Shown piece after piece: positions 58,668 through 64,000 of a stretch of DNA of 64,000 nucleotides. The stretch is from Labyrinthula sp. Ha. Taxonomy: Eukaryota; Sar; Bigyra; Labyrinthulida; Labyrinthulaceae. The notes beneath the pieces were generated by a model. It saw only the letters and a program-made list of their open reading frames with translations. It was not told where the DNA came from and searched no databases. Every line of letters begins with the position of its first letter. The first letter of the stretch is position 1. The stretch covers positions 124,001 through 188,000 of the forward strand of contig JAALGZ010000019.1 of assembly GCA_015227615.1 (NCBI GenBank). Reading direction: 5' to 3'. Both the position numbers and the translations under genes were made by a program.

Positions 58668-61600
58668 TGTCGCGTAAAACTTAGTTGTTTTATTTTGTTT
58701 ACTGCTTTTCTTCAAAATTTTGTTTTAATGTGTGTTAACTGTTTGACAAGATTCTTTCTTACCAACCTACAATATAATGTTATAACTCTGTCAAACACTC
58801 TCTTGTACAGTTTGTACATATTCTTTATATCGTATTATTAGCAAACCAGTGTAACGGTTCAATAATTGCTTAATAACATGTATAATTATTCCTATTTCTA
58901 ATTGCCCAAAAATTGTGCCCAGTTTTCTCAATTTGTATTAAAAGGATATATATACTGAATTATGTCATTTTCCAAATTAATGGTGAAAGATATATTTAAG
59001 TATATCAGATCGTATCTCTCCGACTAACAACAACAGCTCCTTTTCGAAGTAGAAAAAGAATGGACACCAAAGTAGTTAAGAACATGTTTTAAGTCATGTT
59101 ATTTCTCCTAAAATGATGAAACTGATATTACTTTGAGAGGTTAGCTTACCCTGCTGATCAGCATAGACTTTTGTGGTTATATGGGGTGATACCTAAAGTG
59201 AGGAGGCACAGTAGAACATCATATCACAAGATATAACATTCTAGTGTAACAATATGAAGTTGTTTAGTAGTATTTCATTATTAAGTTTTATATAAATATG
59301 ATTGAATAAATAGTATAATATAATTGGGTGCATACAATGGCAGGATGGGCCAGACTAAGAATTAATCAAGAAAAAAGAAAAGAGAAAACCAGCCGATAGA
59401 GTCATTACCAGAGAGGATTAAGAACATGATCTAAAGTTACACCGTAGTTTAGAATACAAGTTATACATAATAAAAAAGCTAATGAAGCTCTCGCTGTTCA
59501 CGTGCACCCTTGGCAACACGAACTTTACATACCATGTTGTTCTACTAGTTATTTCTTTCTGGATCCTGTCAAAGATATTTTACAACAATAACCTATATAA
59601 TTATGGAAAGGGTGGGCAAGAACGGTTAAACTTGGAAACCAAGGAGTTCCCCACAATGACCTCATTCCTTCTTTCTCCAATATTTCAGTTTGCAGCTTCA
59701 TATGGTTTACTAAAATAAATACGGACATTTATTTTACTAGGTCGTTATGTTATGCGAGATACAAAGTATAAACAATTTGTTTCTGTAAAATTTCGATTCA
59801 GTAACAACTACAGAAAATAAGAAAACTATTAACAAGCAGAAGCAACACCTTAGATTCGTCAGAAATTACCAAGCCTCGCTAGTTTATTAGTTTAATTGTG
59901 TTTATCAACAAGATGGAATAGATTTTAACTCATATCATATAACTTATGCGTTATTTTGATAGTCAGTTCATTTCTTTTACTGGACCAAACAGTGGTAGAG
60001 TTATCAAAAGCAAAAAAAAACGCAGGTAAGGGATTTGTGGACAAATTATCAGTAAATTAGACCGAACATGTAGTGGTAGCTCGAACTAGGATACGAGAAA
60101 GAACAATTCCGAAGAACGGTTGCTTAAGAGAGAGCTAATATATACATGGTGGCAAGAACAGTGAAAGGGTTTTATCATGTAAGGCTTCAAAAGATTAAGG
60201 GACTAATTTTCTGCTATGTAAGCATAAGTCAAAGACCTTTTTGTAATATTTGTTTACACCTTAATACCTTATACAATGTCAAACCAACTATTCAAACTGA
60301 TGAAAGAAATAAAAGTAATTTATACGCTTATATTGGCAAATTCAGTGGTTTAAAAAAATACAACGGAAAGGATTAATTCTTCAAACCAGTGAGTGCTAAA
60401 ACAAACCCTACATTTAAGTTAAAAGTAACAAAATCTATCTGGTTGACCTTAAACTTTAAGAGAGTTTCTTAAACAAGCAAGTGGCCCAAATTATTCTAAC
60501 ATGCTCTAAGGGCAGTGCAACCATAAACTAGTTCATATGTAAGCCCTTAGTTTCCTAAATTTCTTAAAAACTGAATATACCCAGACACGATGAATTCTCG
60601 CACTTCATTACGTAATTATTCCTTACTACGGCAGCAAAGTTTCTTTTAAGCCTAACAACCCAACTTGAATAGGTGCTAACCGGAGTGAATTACGTTTTCT
60701 ATCCTCGGTAGCCCAGTTCTAGTCTTGGGAATAATGAAGTAAGGAACCCGCTAATAAGTAACAGGGGCTTAATGAACTCGCGTAGCTTTAGCGCAGTTTT
60801 TCTTAGGAATCAGTAGCTCATATTTCGTTTTCACATACTTGTCCTGAATTACAACTATGTTTTTCCAATTTTTTGAGGGCAAAATAATGTTAGACACGTT
60901 TCTCATATAATATAGAAAATGAATATAAGCTATTTGGACATTAAAAAAGATATAGAACCTAGTATGAGCCCGACTAAATAAATTTGTATCACAAATATTA
61001 TTCATAGCTTCTTGCGAGACATCAAAATATTTCTTCATGATCGTGCAGTTTCTATTTAAGTAACATTAAGCAGAGAGAATCACCACAAGATAGCGCTGAC
61101 TGAAATGAGGGACAAATATATAAGAACACAGGTAGATTTTTATTTATTTTGTAGTTCCGTAATTAAACTCTGGTGCTTATCTGAGAATAAGATCAAAACA
61201 AGTCTTATTTAATTTTGAAAGCTGAACACTCCCTATTGAGATAGACAATATTAGCGAATAACCGCTTAATGTCTCTGAAAAATAACAAGAAAGAAGATTA
61301 TACCTGAGAGGCAAATATGAAATTTTGGTTGAGTAACCGGGCTCAAATCATACCTCTGTACTATAATTTTGGATTAATTAGCCCTTCAATGAATTTGTTT
61401 TACTAATGAGGTTTAGTTCGAATTTTGTAATTATGAATAAACCTTGTCTTAAGCGTTCAATTCTGGTCCCGGATCCTCAGTTGCATAATCTAAGAGGTTG
61501 ACTTAGCTACACAAAGAGTGAGCACTGCACTGAGGAATATAGTATGAATGACCAAGAAGCACAACTGTTTCTCGTCGCTTAATTCTTAGTACATTTTCTC

Positions 61601-64000
61601 ATACCTTTGGTTTGACCTTGCATTACAGTCTGCAAATATCTTTTCATAAGAAAATATGGTCTCTGTCTTACGACGAACTCTTAAGATTATGGGTAAATGT
61701 ACAGTTTAACTTGCACTCATGATATCACAGCAAAGTCTGGACAAAATAATAATAAAAAAATTATAAGCATAAAAATTTCTTAACCTGTAAAAGAAAAAGT
61801 AAAGAGGAAAAAACTGTATTCTTTCCTAATATTTCTCTTATCTCTTTAACAATCTAATTAATACTTGCCTAACTTTTAAAACATAGCTGTTTAACTGAAG
61901 AGAATTTATATATACATATATCTATTAATACAAACTCACTATGTCTGATAGTTCTGGTTATTCGCGAAAATCTATTTACTTTCTGTTGGAAAATTTTTTG
62001 GAAGCACACTGTGTGGTTCAAAGGTGTCCCAATTCAGTATAACCAATAGGTAACGTTTCAGGTCACTTCGTTATACAAAAGGAAAGATATGTGGCTCACA
62101 TATCTTGGAAGTACTCAAGAAACACATGTACCCAGAATATACGTTATTTTCTAGTATATGCACTTTTTTGATTTAGTATTTGCGAGAACATTCTCTTAAG
62201 TGATTGTGTAACTCTAAGATTTACACCTTTGTATATGTTGTATTAGCAAATTTAAAACTCGTTAAAATGAATCTAAATCCTTTTTCCTCCCAACAACTTA
62301 GTTTGTCCTAAGAGCACCAGACATACGTTCCTCAATAAAAAACAAAATCACTCACGAATAAATTTAGCGATATTGCAGGATATATATTAAAGTCCACTTA
62401 AGCTGCTAATATTTAGCTTAAATCCCGTCTAATATTCATTTAAGAATCCATGGTAGCAGTTATGGTATATCTAAGTAATAAGTGTATATTAACATGAGGG
62501 AGTTTATCTAATATAAAATATAGAGTTGAAATATACAGCTAAAAATACAGCAAGAAAAAAACCAATAGTAACAAACAATGCAAATTACTTCTTCTTCCTA
62601 TTATTACAGAATTAAGTTTTAAAACTTAAATTCTACTTGAGGCATATTAGTAAAATTGAAATATAGTTTCAAATACACCAAGTAAACTTATATCATCCCA
62701 TATCTGTTGTAAAAATTAAATCAAACATATCAAACATGGCTGGATCTCCAAGATATATTGTTCTTTTCATTTTCATTACTAAATATTTCTTTCTGAAAAG
62801 GTATCAAATTATAGCAGTCAAAAATATTGATAGTTGAAAAATATTCTTGTTATTGGAAAGGTGTAACTTGGTTGAAGAGAAGTATTTGATGGAAGTTCGG
62901 TGCTGGAATTAACATATCGTATGAACACTGAAAAAACTATAATAAATCAAGCGGGATGGAAATACATATTTCATCATATCATATTTTCATTGAAAACAAC
63001 ACTTATAACAGTTCTTGTTGTGTAAATATTCTGCTATGGTCAAAGTAAATTATAATTATACGCAAATTCTAGAATGTCCTATGCAGAATGGCACTTAGAT
63101 TAGACTCTCCAGGTACATTGTAGAAGCTTATGCCAAGGAATAAATCGTTTTTATAAAGATAAGTTGGGTTAAGTAACCTAAAGAATAGAGAAATATACAA
63201 AAACTGAAACATTTTAACAAACATTATATGTCCAATACTTGAATAAACGGGGTTTTACTTAATCGGAATCACTTTGGTTTGGATGAAGCGGATTAATATC
63301 ATTACAGAACAAGAATTATTTAGACTGTTGTCCCAAAATTTAAGAACAACTGCTAACCTTCGCTCATACAGAATCAACTAATGATTTATGCTCATGGAGT
63401 TAAGTCTTATTTTTTACGTCTGTAACCATGCTATTGTCTGACTATACAGAGTGAGATGATTACTAAGACTCTTTCTTATAAACATAGAAATATATGATTT
63501 TTGTTCGTTATCGCAGTTGAACTAACTAAATTTAGTAAGAACAAAAAGTGAAAGCAATTCTATAAATTTTAGTTAACCGGATCTATCATACTTCGCAAAG
63601 ATGTGTTAATATGCCCAGTTATTTACCTTTCGTAGTGGAATGGATAGGATTTAACATGACATTGTTCTTTATGTATATACTCTCCTTTCAAGGAAAGAAT
63701 ATCACTTTCAAAATAAAAAAAATAACTAAAGCTTCGAGAGTGATTCTAAGGATTAATAATTTATGTAAGAACTGTTTGTAGAAGCAGTACATGTCTCAGC
63801 CTTGCTGTTTTCATTTTCCTTTAATAGGTTTCTAGCTCTCAGCGTAATCATACGTCACTATTGCTTTTGTCTTATGGAGACAGGAAATCTATCATCATGC
63901 TGAAAATAAATCAATTTTTTTCATGCTTTTACCTCTAAAATTGTTATTCGTTTAGCCCATGACGTCGTTATACGGTTCAAGAAAACAAAGCTGCTTATCT
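58668..64000. other. Gene-poor terminal stretch
   Basis: Apart from the promoter-like motif at 58901-58911 I see no supported feature. The longest frames (plus 59482-59718, minus 60769-61038) show no motif, homology or start context. Confidence 0.5.
58901..58911 (-). promoter_or_regulatory. TTTTGGGCAAT motif upstream of the three-exon gene
   Basis: Exact 11-mer on the minus strand, same orientation as the gene, 233 nt before the proposed ATG at 58667. Confidence 0.4.

Noticed and set aside
60769-61038. 89-codon minus-strand frame starting with ATG
   Set aside because: Composition is weakly protein-like, but there is no motif, promoter motif or homology to support it.

Overview
The window is nuclear DNA of a unicellular-looking eukaryote. 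It is very AT-rich and gene-poor, with long unconstrained stretches between compact genes that have few or no introns. Recognisable host genes are: the C-terminal part of mitochondrial complex I subunit NDUFS1/Nad11 (17.0-18.7 kb), a CCHC zinc-knuckle RNA-binding protein (29.8-30.5 kb), riboflavin synthase (30.5-31.2 kb) and a seven-transmembrane protein with an RGS domain (56.2-57.7 kb). No tRNA, rRNA or CRISPR was found. The only introns supported by reading frame are about 30-32 nt long (two of exactly 30 nt at 58.4-58.6 kb, one of 32 or 38 nt in NDUFS1). Such short introns, together with an NDUFS1 that lacks its Fe-S half, recall some stramenopiles, but the lineage stays uncertain.

Layout. 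1-4.6 kb: no convincing gene. 4.6-5.2 kb: small basic two-TM protein. 6.6-12.4 kb: local cluster of one unrecognised protein family (one intact copy, one frameshifted copy, one fragment). 12.4-17.0 kb: non-coding. 17.0-18.7 kb: NDUFS1 C-terminal part. 19.37-27.14 kb: complete but decayed Ty3/gypsy LTR retrotransposon on the minus strand, with Gag, protease, reverse transcriptase, RNase H, integrase, chromodomain and, last, a domain recognisable as an MT-A70 (METTL3/METTL14/METTL4-type) N6-adenine methyltransferase. 29.8-31.2 kb: tail-to-tail zinc-knuckle and riboflavin synthase genes. 34.8-42.8 kb: a second cluster of related unrecognised proteins on the minus strand. 43-56 kb: a 13-kb gene desert. 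56.2-58.7 kb: 7TM-RGS gene and a three-exon gene. 58.7-64 kb: no gene seen.

The most interesting element is the methyltransferase-bearing chromodomain retrotransposon: a DNA/RNA adenine-methylating module fused to or placed directly behind the targeting module of an LTR element. Other signals are the ultra-short introns, the split Nad11, an 11-bp motif (TTTTGGGCAAT) lying close to five gene starts, and a 42-bp perfectly conserved block spanning the start codons of two otherwise strongly diverged paralogues.
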